NCBI RefSeq assembly: GCF_010671925.1
Contig: NZ_JAAHIH010000009.1
Location: 186,001-250,000 of the forward strand
Source of the DNA: Moorena sp. SIOASIH
GTDB taxonomy: Bacteria > Cyanobacteriota > Cyanobacteriia > Cyanobacteriales > Coleofasciculaceae
Reading direction: 5' to 3'
DNA length: 64,000 bases
The translations under genes and the position numbers were made by a program. The notes under the pieces were generated by a model. That model was not told the DNA's origin, did not search any database, and saw nothing but the letters and a program-made list of their open reading frames with translations. Within the stretch, counting starts at the first letter, position 1. Each line of letters begins with the position of its first letter. This document shows, piece by piece, positions 8,430 through 16,993 of the stretch.

Positions 8430-10094
8430 CTACGCATCTTGCGTTGCATGGCAGGCAGCGATATAGCCAAATGTCATTGCAGGGCCAATTGTTGCTCCCC
8501 CTCCAGGATAGGTATCGCCCATGACAGAAGCCGAAACATTTCCAATAGCATAAAGTCCCGCGATCGCCGAACCATCTTTTCTGAGTACACGAGCATTCAC
8601 GTCAGTTTTTAAGCCTCCTTTGGTTCCCAAATCTCCTGGAAAGACTTTAACCGCATAAAAAGGCGGGCGATCGATTGCACCCAAACAAGGATTAGGCTTG
8701 ACTCTGGCATCGCCATAGTAACGGTCATAACTTTTATCTCCTCTATGAAAATCAAAGTCTCGACCCGTTACGGCGTACTGATTCATTTTTCGGATTGTTT
8801 CTATTAACCCAAGGGGTTCAATGCCACATTTTTTTGCCAATTCTTCAATTGTATTTGCTACCTGAATATAGCCCTTATCGATATATTTTTTAGGGGTCAA
8901 ACCGGGCATTAGCGGGCCAGTTGGGTATTTATTGCGAAACCGGCGATCGAAAACAAAAAATGCGGGAATGCTATCGGATTCGTACATTTTTTTGACAACA
9001 TCAATATAGGGCTCGGCTTCATTCGCGAAGCGTTTCCCTTGGTTATTGACGATCACGCTGCCCGGTAAGGATTTCTCAATAATGAGTACATAAGCGTATT
9101 GGGTTCCGGGTACAACGCTTGTGGGCGTCCACCAGGCTTCTTCCATTAGTTCGCATTCAGCTCCAACGCTCATTCCCATAGGAATTCCATCCCCCATATT
9201 ATCTGGGTTGGCAGCCGTCCATCGGTCAGAAATAGGATGGCGTTGATACTGCGATCGCATTAACTTGTTCCGAGCAAAACCACCACTGGCCAGTATTACC
9301 CCTTTCTTGGCGCGAATCGCGATTGTTTTGCCGTTTTTTTCGGCTTTCACGCCGACAACCGTATTGTTTTCAATCACAAGTTGTTGTACTGGTGTGTTGA
9401 GCCAAACCGGAATATTGTGGTCAACAAGAGACAAACGCAATCGACCAATCAGGGCGTTTCCCATTGTTAATCTAGAATCATGTGGAGCAAGCAAGCGTCG
9501 AGGATTTAAAAAATATTGACTGAGAATATAGGCAGCATTTAATCTTCCTTGCAAAGAAGAATTGACCATCTGGCTGGCTTCCTGAGGAGTGACCGTAATC
9601 CGACCCCAAATTAGAGTTTGTGGATGAGGTCGGCGTAGGTCTTTGGCTATGATGCCAAGCTGATCTCGATGGAGGGGTTTGGCAATTAAGGTCCGTCCTC
9701 CTTCTTGCTTGCAGCCGTAATGTTCTGCATAATAATCCGAAAGGCCGGGTAAAATTTCAAAGCGTACGTGGGAATTTTTCTCCAGATATTCGACCAGAGT
9801 TGCAGCTCTATCGACATAGGCTTGCAACCGTTCTTCTGCTACCTGAGATTGGGTAACGGCTTGCATATAAGCGAGAGCTTCTTCAGGAGAATCATCAATC
9901 CCTGCTTCAGCCATGAGATGATTGCACGGAACCCAAATTCCCCCACCTGATAGAGCTGTAGAACCCCCATATACTGAGGATTTTTCTAGTACGATCGCCT
10001 GATTTTGGCGATCGCCTGCCACCAGTGCAGCTGTCATGCCCCCTGCGCCCGACCCAACAACAACAATATCTTTTATATAATCCCAGGTTGACAT
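8430..10094 (-). CDS. FAD-dependent 3-ketosteroid-dehydrogenase-like flavoprotein (KstD family)
   Basis: 554 residues with an N-terminal FAD site (VVVGSGAGG at 11-19, then GGSTALSGGGIWVP) and a C-terminal YPGGGATIGPAMTFGYIAA segment equivalent to the catalytic Tyr-Pro-Gly-x-Gly of 3-ketosteroid delta1-dehydrogenases. DYYAEH near 117-122 resembles the second active-site tyrosine region. KstD enzymes introduce C1-C2 (or C4-C5) double bonds into 3-ketosteroids. In steroid degraders KstD acts with KshA, but here it lies among biosynthetic genes, so it more likely shapes ring A of a product. It begins 59 bases after the SdmB-like gene, whose 3-keto product would be its natural substrate. A fumarate-reductase-like role is less likely given the KstD motif. 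Family good, exact bond unknown. Confidence 0.82.
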   Translation of the reverse strand: MSTWDYIKDIVVVGSGAGGMTAALVAGDRQNQAIVLEKSSVYGGSTALSGGGIWVPCNHLMAEAGIDDSPEEALAYMQAVTQSQVAEERLQAYVDRAATLVEYLEKNSHVRFEILPGLSDYYAEHYGCKQEGGRTLIAKPLHRDQLGIIAKDLRRPHPQTLIWGRITVTPQEASQMVNSSLQGRLNAAYILSQYFLNPRRLLAPHDSRLTMGNALIGRLRLSLVDHNIPVWLNTPVQQLVIENNTVVGVKAEKNGKTIAIRAKKGVILASGGFARNKLMRSQYQRHPISDRWTAANPDNMGDGIPMGMSVGAECELMEEAWWTPTSVVPGTQYAYVLIIEKSLPGSVIVNNQGKRFANEAEPYIDVVKKMYESDSIPAFFVFDRRFRNKYPTGPLMPGLTPKKYIDKGYIQVANTIEELAKKCGIEPLGLIETIRKMNQYAVTGRDFDFHRGDKSYDRYYGDARVKPNPCLGAIDRPPFYAVKVFPGDLGTKGGLKTDVNARVLRKDGSAIAGLYAIGNVSASVMGDTYPGGGATIGPAMTFGYIAACHATQDA

Positions 10095-10153
10095 TAATCG
10101 TTAAATAATATAGTTAGTGTTTTAATATTTTTTTTAAGATTTTTATATAAAAA

Positions 10154-11194
10154 CTAAAGTAATGATTGAGCCTGTAATTTGGGTTTGGGGGTGGGATTTT
10201 CAATCAAACCCCTACGCAAAAAGTCTTCGTAGGCTTCGCGAACTGCCTGTTTAATGGAGGTGGGTTGATACCCTAGCTCGTAAATTGCCTTACGGCAATC
10301 CGTTCTCAGACGAGTCTCTAAAATCCTCAAATCTGTTGCATTGAGAGCCCGTGACATATTCGGAAAAAATGAATTAAACAACGCATCCGTTATTTTTGCC
10401 ATTCCCAGGGAGGCTGACACTGGTAAGCGAAGACGAGGACGAGGGCGTCCCGTGACATCCTCGTAAATGGTCATCATTTCATCCATAGTTAGGAATTGAG
10501 TGCTGAAGCTATACTTTTGTCCTGCCCGTCCCTTTTCCATCGCCAGAATGTGCCCAGAAACAATATCGTTCATCGCTACAAACTCGGCACCTCCTGTCAT
10601 ATAGGCAGGTAGCTTTCCATTGGCAAAATTGATTAGGGTTTTTCCCAAGGGAGAAGGTTGGAAGTCGTTGGGACCGACTATCACCCAAGGTATCGCAATC
10701 ACCACATCCAGGCCGTCGGCAAATGCCTTTAAACACTCGTGTTCTACAAAAACTTTCGTCAATTCATAGGGAGAATGGGGTGCAAAAGGATGGAAGGGAA
10801 CCGTTTCGTCACTGGCTTTATGGAGCAGCTTGCCAAGGGCAAAGCCCGAGCTAGTCACGACAACACGAGACACGCCCCCTTCCAGGGCTGCCCGCAATAT
10901 ATGGATCGTTCCCAGGACGTTGCAATCGTAGATTTCTTGTTTGAAACTAGCATTGCCATGGAGAGTAGAAACTTTTGCCGCACAGTGATAAATGCGATCG
11001 CATCCCCGAACTGCTTTGACAACTGCAGGCCAATCTCTCAAGTCCCCAGACACTCGCTCTAAGTCCAAGCCCTCAATTGCCAAACTACGATCAGACTCCC
11101 ATTCTAGAACCCGTACCTGTTCACCCTGCTTCAGCAAGCGACGAATGAGATTGGCTCCCAAATGGCCGCTGGCTCCCGTTACTAAAATTGTCAT
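10154..11194 (-). CDS. SdmB-like 3-beta-hydroxysteroid dehydrogenase/C4-decarboxylase (extended SDR)
   Basis: 346 residues of the extended SDR family: TGASGHLG cofactor site at 6-13, catalytic SSG near 115-117 and Tyr143-x3-Lys147. Eukaryotic sterol C4 decarboxylase (NSDHL/ERG26) and bacterial SdmB belong to this family, and SdmB works with the Rieske oxygenase SdmA to strip a C4 methyl. With three Rieske oxygenases and CYP51 on the same strand, C4 demethylation to a 3-ketosteroid is the likely role. A hopanoid-type HpnA or flavonol-reductase-like activity cannot be excluded from motifs alone. A MITE lies immediately upstream (11200-11330), separating the gene from an inserted tnpB element. 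Confidence 0.82.
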   Translation of the reverse strand: MTILVTGASGHLGANLIRRLLKQGEQVRVLEWESDRSLAIEGLDLERVSGDLRDWPAVVKAVRGCDRIYHCAAKVSTLHGNASFKQEIYDCNVLGTIHILRAALEGGVSRVVVTSSGFALGKLLHKASDETVPFHPFAPHSPYELTKVFVEHECLKAFADGLDVVIAIPWVIVGPNDFQPSPLGKTLINFANGKLPAYMTGGAEFVAMNDIVSGHILAMEKGRAGQKYSFSTQFLTMDEMMTIYEDVTGRPRPRLRLPVSASLGMAKITDALFNSFFPNMSRALNATDLRILETRLRTDCRKAIYELGYQPTSIKQAVREAYEDFLRRGLIENPTPKPKLQAQSLL

Positions 11195-11199
11195 GGTTT

Positions 11200-11330
11200 A
11201 TATCATGTCCGGATAATGAGTTATAAAAAACCAACTTCAATGAAACATTACTCTTTTACTTCAGCATAGCTGCCTTCTGCCCTCTGCCTTTGATAAACTT
11301 TTATTATGGGTATTCAACCGGACTTGATAT
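11200..11330. mobile_element. MITE-like element, ATATCA-GTCCGG termini (copy 2)
   Basis: Same family as 3381-3497: ends ATATCATGTCCGG and CCGGACTTGATAT, shared interior including ATTATGGGTATTCAACCGG, about 14 bases longer internally. It abuts the start codon of the SdmB-like gene (ATG at 11194), so it may contribute that gene's leader or promoter. Confidence 0.75.
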
Positions 11331-11365
11331 TAGCCCCTGATTGTGCTGAAAGATAATTTGATGAA

Positions 11366-12721
11366 CTACCCCGCCCTGGACGAGGACGGGGTATCAGCAG
11401 ACCCGTCTGATGAGCGTGATTTTTGACGCTTCATCTTTCCCAGTTGCCTCATCGATCCAGTGTGCTTACTGGCCTTTGAGGTAGAGCTAGAAAATCCACG
11501 TTTGTCGAGGTCAGTTCCGTACCCCGGCTGTTTTCCATTAGCTGCATTGAACATCACCATTGTGCTTGTCTTGTCTCTATCAAGTTCAAACCCGCAAGCA
11601 TCACAGGTGTGGTATCTATTCGATAGTTCAGCCCATTCTTTGTGAACTTTTCCACATTTTGGACAGCGCTGAGATGGTTTTAGCTGTCTACTTGGTAACT
11701 GAAGGACAATTCCGCCTTTGAGTTCAATTTTGTAGGTCAGCATTTTATTGAGAGTACCAAATCCTACATCTAGAATGGCTTTGTTCAATCCAGCTTTTTG
11801 CTTCTTTCTTTTTGACCCTTTTTTTGCTTTTCGGGTCATCCCTTTCGTGTTGAGCTTTTCAGTTACGCCGATGTCATAACGACTAGATAGATCTGACGTA
11901 ACCTTGTGTTGCCAGTCTTTGCGCGCCAAGCCAACTTTCCTTTTTAACTGGGATTCCTTTTTGTTGGCTTTTTTCCAACGCTTAGACACCTTTATGCCTT
12001 TTTTGAAATTAGGAGCTTGCTTTCTACGTTTTTCTTTCCCGGCTGCCTTCACTTTAGGCTCTAGAGTTTTAGTAAAACGCTGGTTAGCTATCTCCTCGAA
12101 CTCGCTGCCATTGAAGGCTGTGATTGCTGTCTCAGTCCCCAGGTCATAGGCTACGATCTTCTCGTACGTCAAATCAGATTCTGAACCATATTTAGTATCA
12201 GGGGTTTCTGCTTTGACAGTTATTGAAGCATACCAAGCGTTTACACTAGGCTTGTAAGTAATTGTTAAGGTTGTTGGTGTTCCCCAAAACTTTGCCTGCC
12301 CACGCATCTTTATAGTGAGACCGAGGTCGTTCAGTGTCAAAGTCCCATGCTTCCCGTCAGTATTCACTTTCCAGCCAGCTTTACTAGGGTAAGTCCATCC
12401 GGAGTAGTTCCGAATTGGCTTATATTTTGGGATTCCACCTAATCCTTGAAAGAACCGATTATAAGCTAGGTCTACTCTCTTTAGAGTAGCTTGCAAAGAC
12501 GTACTATATAACTCCTTATATTCCGGCCAGCATTTTTTGAAATCAGGCAAACAGTTTTGCTGATAAAAATATCCTATAGACTTTTTGTTTACTTTCCACT
12601 CATAACGGCGTTCAGCTATCCCGGCGTTGTAAAGCAACTGGTGCAGTTTTCTCGCATAAAACATTTTTGATGTAGCTGTTTTATTGGGATATAGACGAAA
12701 TGTCTGTCTGAGAGTCGCCAT
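11366..12721 (-). CDS. tnpB: TnpB RNA-guided nuclease (IS200/IS605 family)
   Basis: 451 residues from the ATG at 12721, chosen because an AGGAGGTGA ribosome site lies 9 bases before it and overlaps the upstream GTG alternative. RuvC-like catalytic acids are visible: Asp in VAYDLGTETA, Glu in GVTEKLNTKG, and Asp in DRDKTSTM, although the usual Asn after the last Asp is Thr. A zinc ribbon CPKC...CDAC lies before the last motif. TnpB enzymes use an omega RNA made from the element's right end to cut DNA. A guide RNA would be expected to overlap the gene's 3' end near 11345-11480. Confidence 0.85.
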   Translation of the reverse strand: MATLRQTFRLYPNKTATSKMFYARKLHQLLYNAGIAERRYEWKVNKKSIGYFYQQNCLPDFKKCWPEYKELYSTSLQATLKRVDLAYNRFFQGLGGIPKYKPIRNYSGWTYPSKAGWKVNTDGKHGTLTLNDLGLTIKMRGQAKFWGTPTTLTITYKPSVNAWYASITVKAETPDTKYGSESDLTYEKIVAYDLGTETAITAFNGSEFEEIANQRFTKTLEPKVKAAGKEKRRKQAPNFKKGIKVSKRWKKANKKESQLKRKVGLARKDWQHKVTSDLSSRYDIGVTEKLNTKGMTRKAKKGSKRKKQKAGLNKAILDVGFGTLNKMLTYKIELKGGIVLQLPSRQLKPSQRCPKCGKVHKEWAELSNRYHTCDACGFELDRDKTSTMVMFNAANGKQPGYGTDLDKRGFSSSTSKASKHTGSMRQLGKMKRQKSRSSDGSADTPSSSRAG

Positions 12722-12793
12722 AAATGGAATCACCTCCTTGAATTTTTTATTCTTTGCTTGCTATACTTTTAGTATAGTTGATGGTAAATACAA

Positions 12794-12991
12794 ATGTCAA
12801 CCACAAAAAGGAAAAAACCTCAGAAAAGAATGAGGGGCGCGCCCGCTCATTATGACGAGCTAAAAAGACAACACGGAATCTGGCTAACAGATACGACTTG
12901 GAAGTGGTTGCAGTTAGCAGCTAAAGACTCCGGGGTAAGCGTTGGAGAATACATAGAGAGCTGGGTCAGAAAACAGATCTCTGGTATTTGA
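12794..12991 (+). CDS. Small ribbon-helix-helix-like protein divergent from tnpB
   Basis: 65 residues: a basic N-terminus (TTKRKKPQKRMRG) followed by WLTDTTWKWLQLAAKDSGVS and GEYIESWVRK, which resembles the strand-helix-helix of CopG/Arc DNA-binding proteins. It starts 72 bases from the tnpB start on the opposite strand and appears to lie inside the same element. It may repress tnpB or regulate the element. Function is inference; the fold call is by pattern only. Confidence 0.6.
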   Translation: MSTTKRKKPQKRMRGAPAHYDELKRQHGIWLTDTTWKWLQLAAKDSGVSVGEYIESWVRKQISGI

Positions 12992-13003
12992 GAGGGCTAT
13001 CCA

Positions 13004-13051
13004 TCCCCCACCTGGACGTTCGCGTAGCGTGGCCTACGGCCAGGTGGGGGA
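13004..13051. terminator. Strong inverted repeat with an inserted palindromic repeat
   Basis: Arms TCCCCCACCTGG (13004-13015) and CCAGGTGGGGGA (13040-13051) enclose a copy of the genome's TTCGCGTAGCGTGGCC palindrome. It lies after the RHH gene and before the 3' end of the P450 at 13098, so it may be a terminator, the element's end, or both. Confidence 0.5.
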
Positions 13052-13097
13052 ATTTCGCCCCCTCAAACTCCCCCTACTTTGTTAAAGATCAACCTCA

Positions 13098-14489
13098 TCA
13101 ACTCACCAAAGCTTCAGCTGGGAGAGATTGGCAATGACGTTGACCCTTGAACACCATTTTTACCCCTTGGTCAGGTGCAACAACGAAGCCTTTCACCTTG
13201 GGTTTTAGCGGTCGAGCCGTTTCCACTAATTCCAAGTTGTAGTGAGACAGAATTGTACCCAGAACCAGTTTCATTTCAAAATAGGCAAACTCTGAACCGA
13301 GACAGCGACGCATACCTGGTCCAAACGGAACATATTCGTAAGCAGAATAGTCTCGTTCTAGAAAGCGCTCTGGTTTAAACTGGTCGTGTTCGGGGTATAA
13401 ATCTTCACGATGATGAATCAGATAATTACAAGGAATAACAATCCACCCCGGCTCTAGTTGGTATCCCATCACCTCTACTGGAGATTTAACTTTTTGAGGG
13501 GATATGATTGGGACAATCGGATTGATCCGCATTGTTTCTTGGCAAACCGCTTTGAGATAGGGGTGTTGGGCTAAACTCATAGAATTGGGATTTTCACCCA
13601 ATTGACTCAAGTGATTCAGTAGTTTTTGATGGACTGGTGGTGTTCGGTGAACCCAATACAATGCCCAAGCGGTGGCCATCGCAATCGGCTTATAGCCACT
13701 GGTTAAGAAGGTGAGTAGTTCGGAATGAATTTCTTCATCGGTCATGGGCTGACCCTCTTCATCATGGGCTGTTAATAGCATAGTCAGAATATCATCCCTA
13801 TCCGAGTCAAGATTCTGACGACGATGAGCAATTTCTTGGTACAAAACCTGGTCAATTTCTGCTTTCACTCCCTTAAAATATCCCCAGGGACTCCAAGCAC
13901 CCAGATCCTTTTGCAAAAAAGGTAAATACATAAAAATACCTTTTCCTGGAGAAGTGATGTAGTCCAGTAAATCAATAAATAACTGTTTTAACCGGGATGA
14001 AGTGCTTCCTTTCTCTAAACCAAACACAACCTGGAACATAGACTCCATTGAGATATCTCCCATGACATCACAGGCATCAAAGGCTGTTCCTGGAGTTAAT
14101 TCTTGCATGAATTCTTGGGTTACTTGACAGATTTTTTGACCATAACTTTGTAGCCGCTCTCCATGAAAATGAGGCATTAATAATTTGCGATGGCGTTGAT
14201 AATGATTCCGATCTTGCAAGGTTAATAAAGAATAATCCCCTACTAAAGGTCGAATTAAATCACGGCTTTCACCAATAAAGGGATCGAAATACGAGGTCAA
14301 CTTTGTAAAAATCTGTTCTACAGCTCGAGGATCGCCAATCACAACAGCCGGTTCGGCATTAAACCAAAATTTACCCGTGAAAATATCACCATAACGTTGA
14401 GCTGCGGTTTCTGCATACTCGATACAATCTATATTCCATTGTAAGGTTTGTAACCAACCTGGAGTTTTAGGACCATTAGGTAAAACCAT
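13098..14489 (-). CDS. CYP110-like cytochrome P450 with an altered I-helix
   Basis: 463 residues; the N-terminus (LPNGPKTP...QW) and general pattern resemble cyanobacterial CYP110. The haem loop FGPGMRRCLGSEFA has Cys396, and ExxR is at 318-321. The I-helix reads SGYKPIA at 264-270 where P450s normally have (A/G)GxxT: the acid-alcohol pair that delivers protons to the iron-bound oxygen is replaced by Lys and Pro. This suggests either unusual chemistry or lost monooxygenase activity. The start is supported by AGGAGA. The tnpB element lies just downstream and the squalene synthase 160 bases upstream, so it sits inside the sterol cluster; its substrate is unknown. Confidence 0.85.
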   Translation of the reverse strand: MVLPNGPKTPGWLQTLQWNIDCIEYAETAAQRYGDIFTGKFWFNAEPAVVIGDPRAVEQIFTKLTSYFDPFIGESRDLIRPLVGDYSLLTLQDRNHYQRHRKLLMPHFHGERLQSYGQKICQVTQEFMQELTPGTAFDACDVMGDISMESMFQVVFGLEKGSTSSRLKQLFIDLLDYITSPGKGIFMYLPFLQKDLGAWSPWGYFKGVKAEIDQVLYQEIAHRRQNLDSDRDDILTMLLTAHDEEGQPMTDEEIHSELLTFLTSGYKPIAMATAWALYWVHRTPPVHQKLLNHLSQLGENPNSMSLAQHPYLKAVCQETMRINPIVPIISPQKVKSPVEVMGYQLEPGWIVIPCNYLIHHREDLYPEHDQFKPERFLERDYSAYEYVPFGPGMRRCLGSEFAYFEMKLVLGTILSHYNLELVETARPLKPKVKGFVVAPDQGVKMVFKGQRHCQSLPAEALVS

Positions 14490-14649
14490 CGTTCAGGATC
14501 TCCTGTTGAGTTATAATTTTAACTTGAAACTATTGAAGTTGTTAATGTTGAGATTTATTTCCACAGGTCAAGGTAATAAATAATAGTTAAAATTTGATTT
14601 ATATAAGATGAGTTTTTTTTTCTTTAAAATTTAATTTGTTCTGTTTTTT

Positions 14650-15495
14650 TTACCTAGCAGTAAGCGATTGTTTTGGATGAGCAATTTCTGCAATAATTTT
14701 AATGACATCAGTACGACTTAGTTTTTCTTTTCCCTGGGATAAAATATCCAGAGTTGCATGGGCGAGTGCCAGTGGAATACTACAAAAATCCAATGCTGGT
14801 CCTTGACCAAGAGTATGGGAATAAGCATCAGCTAGGGCAAGATTTCGACGGGCATAGGTCAGCATCTGAGCTTGCTCCCAACCTTCTGGGAAAAAATCAA
14901 CCCCACGGTTTAAGTCTTCAGCATGGTTCCGAAGAATGTTCACCGCTTGTAACCCTCGACCAAATCCAATCGCCTCAATTCGATTAGTTTGAGTATTGTC
15001 ATACCACGACCACAATTCTGAAAGTAATAATCCCACAGCACCCGCTACGCTAAAGGTATACCGGTTTAGATCGGCTTCTGTATTAATTGTCCAGTTTCTA
15101 TCGGCCCAATAAGCCATTCTGTCTGCCATAGCTGCCGTTGTGTCCCAAATTCGTGGCCAAATATTTTGTGGAGCGAGTAAAGCCCATTCCTGAATTCGGA
15201 GAGTGACTTCCGGAAGAATACCTTGGTAAAGCTTCAGTTCTGAGAATGCCCCTAGATGAAACTGATCTGTTCCTTCTTGCAATGTTTCGCTCACCCGATG
15301 CAATAAAAATGATTTTGTCCCGTTATCTAATTCCCCATGGTCTTCAATTTCATCGATTGCTCTCATACACAAATAGGCAGATGCAACGGCTTCTTGCAAG
15401 TGTGGTGGAAGACGAATGATTGGAATATAAAAAGTTCGGCTGGTTTCCTCAAGAACTTTTAGGGCATCATTGTGAGAGTGATTTTTATAATTCAT
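14650..15495 (-). CDS. Squalene/phytoene-synthase-family protein, likely squalene synthase
   Basis: 281 residues of the trans-isoprenyl diphosphate head-to-head synthase family. The first aspartate-rich motif is Asp48-x3-Asp52 in RAIDEIED. The second motif reads NHAED (190-194), with Asn where the usual DxxxD has its first Asp, followed by RGVDFFPEGW. A substrate motif RTFY is at 20-23. The protein would join two farnesyl diphosphates to squalene, the feedstock of the epoxidase and cyclase in this cluster. Position between P450 genes on the same strand (59 bases after one) supports that role. Length is typical of bacterial members. Phytoene or presqualene products cannot be excluded by motif alone. 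Confidence 0.85.
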   Translation of the reverse strand: MNYKNHSHNDALKVLEETSRTFYIPIIRLPPHLQEAVASAYLCMRAIDEIEDHGELDNGTKSFLLHRVSETLQEGTDQFHLGAFSELKLYQGILPEVTLRIQEWALLAPQNIWPRIWDTTAAMADRMAYWADRNWTINTEADLNRYTFSVAGAVGLLLSELWSWYDNTQTNRIEAIGFGRGLQAVNILRNHAEDLNRGVDFFPEGWEQAQMLTYARRNLALADAYSHTLGQGPALDFCSIPLALAHATLDILSQGKEKLSRTDVIKIIAEIAHPKQSLTAR

Positions 15496-15554
15496 TGAGC
15501 TAAGATCTGTTTGATAGAGGTAAATTGACAGCTGATGTTATCCCTGACTCATCA

Positions 15555-16919
15555 TTAGTGATGACGTTCCACAACCTGTACCCAGAAATTCTTAGGACAG
15601 GGATTGGGATTGTAGACCGTCTTAAGCTTGTAGCTAGGGGGATCAATGTGCAATTTCACACGCCTCAATAATGTAGCCATGATGGTCATGATTTGAATTT
15701 CAGTCATTCCTTTAGCAAGACAAACATGAGCACCCAAACCAAATGGGGCATAGGCACCGGGCTGATGATGCTCGTTTCGGGGTTCGCGATAGCGATCGAT
15801 GTCAAAAGTATAGGGATTTGGAAAAAATTGGTCTAAAAAGTGGGAGACACTGGTTGCAACCATGACTTGTTCTCCCCGTTCGACAGAATACCCAGCAAAT
15901 TGAAATGACTGTTTGACTGATCGGGGCAAAACTGGGCTAGAAGGATACATCCGTAACGTTTCCATTGCCGCACCATGCAGAGATTTCATCTCTCTCAGAG
16001 CCGATGCACTCAAGGGTTGTTTTGCCAAAACTGCATTGACTTCAGCGGTAACACGCTCCAACACCTCTAGATTTTTCAACAAGGCAAAGATCATAAAAGT
16101 ACAGATGTTGGCTGTGGTTTCCATCCCCCCTAAAAAAGGACTCAGCACTTGAGGAATTAGGGCGGCTTCTGAAAAAGGTTGTCCATTTTCGTCCGTTGCT
16201 TCTAACAAATCATCAATAAAATTTCGTTCTCGGTTGATCGGTGGAACCGCAGGATGGTGAGTAATCAGCTTTCTAGCCAGTTCCATCACTCGTGCTTTTG
16301 CTTTCAAATAACCTTGGCGACCCAGCGCTTTTTCTGACCAGCCTTTGAATGCAACATTGATATTAGTACAAAAAAAATGTCGCAAATCCTGAAAATAATC
16401 GTCAGGTTCATAATTAGCAAAGGTTAGACCTAATTGCCTAACCACAAGCTGCCGTATGGCATCAATGACTTTGATCCGTTGTCCAATCTGCCATTGATTT
16501 ACCATTTGTTCAGTTGTTTCTACTAAAAGGGGCAAATAGGGCAGGATGGCTTCCCGGGAATACCCTCGATTCATAATCTGGCGAAGATGACGATGGGCTG
16601 ATCCTTCCATCCGGGAAATAAAAATATCCGTACCGTATTCTTGAGAATAGCTTTTCCATATTTCAGACAAGGTTAAGTAGTTATCACCCACTTGGGACAT
16701 AAAAACGTTACCTTCTGGACCAGCCAGAATTGTAAAAGATTGGTTTGGTACTTTGACTCGGAAAATAGAACCAAACTGCTGGTAATTTTTAACTAAGAAA
16801 CCAACAAAATTATTGGTCATTCTCAGGGCATTTCCCAATAATGGAAGTCCCGGAACAAGAGGCGGTTTAAGCTTCTGATTCGTTTCCCTGCTTGCGTCAA
16901 TTGTAATTTTTTCTATCAT
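15555..16919 (-). CDS. Cytochrome P450 (tandem paralogue A)
   Basis: A 454-residue P450: I-helix GGMETTAN, ExxR in METLRMYP, and haem loop FGLGAHVCLAKGM, in which Ala replaces the usual Gly two residues after Cys. It is highly similar to the next gene upstream (16994-18352), so the pair arose by tandem duplication. It lies 59 bases before the squalene-synthase gene on the same strand and is probably cotranscribed with it. The acid-alcohol pair (Glu-Thr) is intact, so normal hydroxylation chemistry is expected. Substrate is probably a steroid intermediate, by context only. Confidence 0.87.
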   Translation of the reverse strand: MIEKITIDASRETNQKLKPPLVPGLPLLGNALRMTNNFVGFLVKNYQQFGSIFRVKVPNQSFTILAGPEGNVFMSQVGDNYLTLSEIWKSYSQEYGTDIFISRMEGSAHRHLRQIMNRGYSREAILPYLPLLVETTEQMVNQWQIGQRIKVIDAIRQLVVRQLGLTFANYEPDDYFQDLRHFFCTNINVAFKGWSEKALGRQGYLKAKARVMELARKLITHHPAVPPINRERNFIDDLLEATDENGQPFSEAALIPQVLSPFLGGMETTANICTFMIFALLKNLEVLERVTAEVNAVLAKQPLSASALREMKSLHGAAMETLRMYPSSPVLPRSVKQSFQFAGYSVERGEQVMVATSVSHFLDQFFPNPYTFDIDRYREPRNEHHQPGAYAPFGLGAHVCLAKGMTEIQIMTIMATLLRRVKLHIDPPSYKLKTVYNPNPCPKNFWVQVVERHH

Positions 16920-16993
16920 AGATTAATTATGACTTGGATTTGTGACAATTATCGGTAGTAACGACATCGGATCAAATACGAACCAAAACATTC

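Larger units (their letters stand above)
11345..13055 (-). mobile_element. IS200/IS605-superfamily tnpB-only element with an extra RHH gene
   Basis: The element contains tnpB (minus) and a small divergent gene (plus) and no tnpA. One end, just past the tnpB stop, has the hairpin ACCCCGCCC...GGACGGGGT (about 11368-11392), typical of the right end of such elements. The other end may be the TCCCCCACCTGG/CCAGGTGGGGGA inverted repeat at 13004-13015/13040-13051. Boundaries are approximate. It splits the sterol cluster between the SdmB-like gene and a P450 gene. Confidence 0.65.

Noticed and set aside
8430..10094. Catabolic steroid-degradation locus
   Set aside because: Although KstD and KshA-like Rieske proteins are catabolic markers, the cyclase, epoxidase and CYP51 point to synthesis and no ring-cleavage dioxygenase or side-chain beta-oxidation genes are seen.
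11366..12721. Cas12-type effector
   Set aside because: Size, zinc ribbon and element-end hairpin identify TnpB; no CRISPR array or cas genes nearby.
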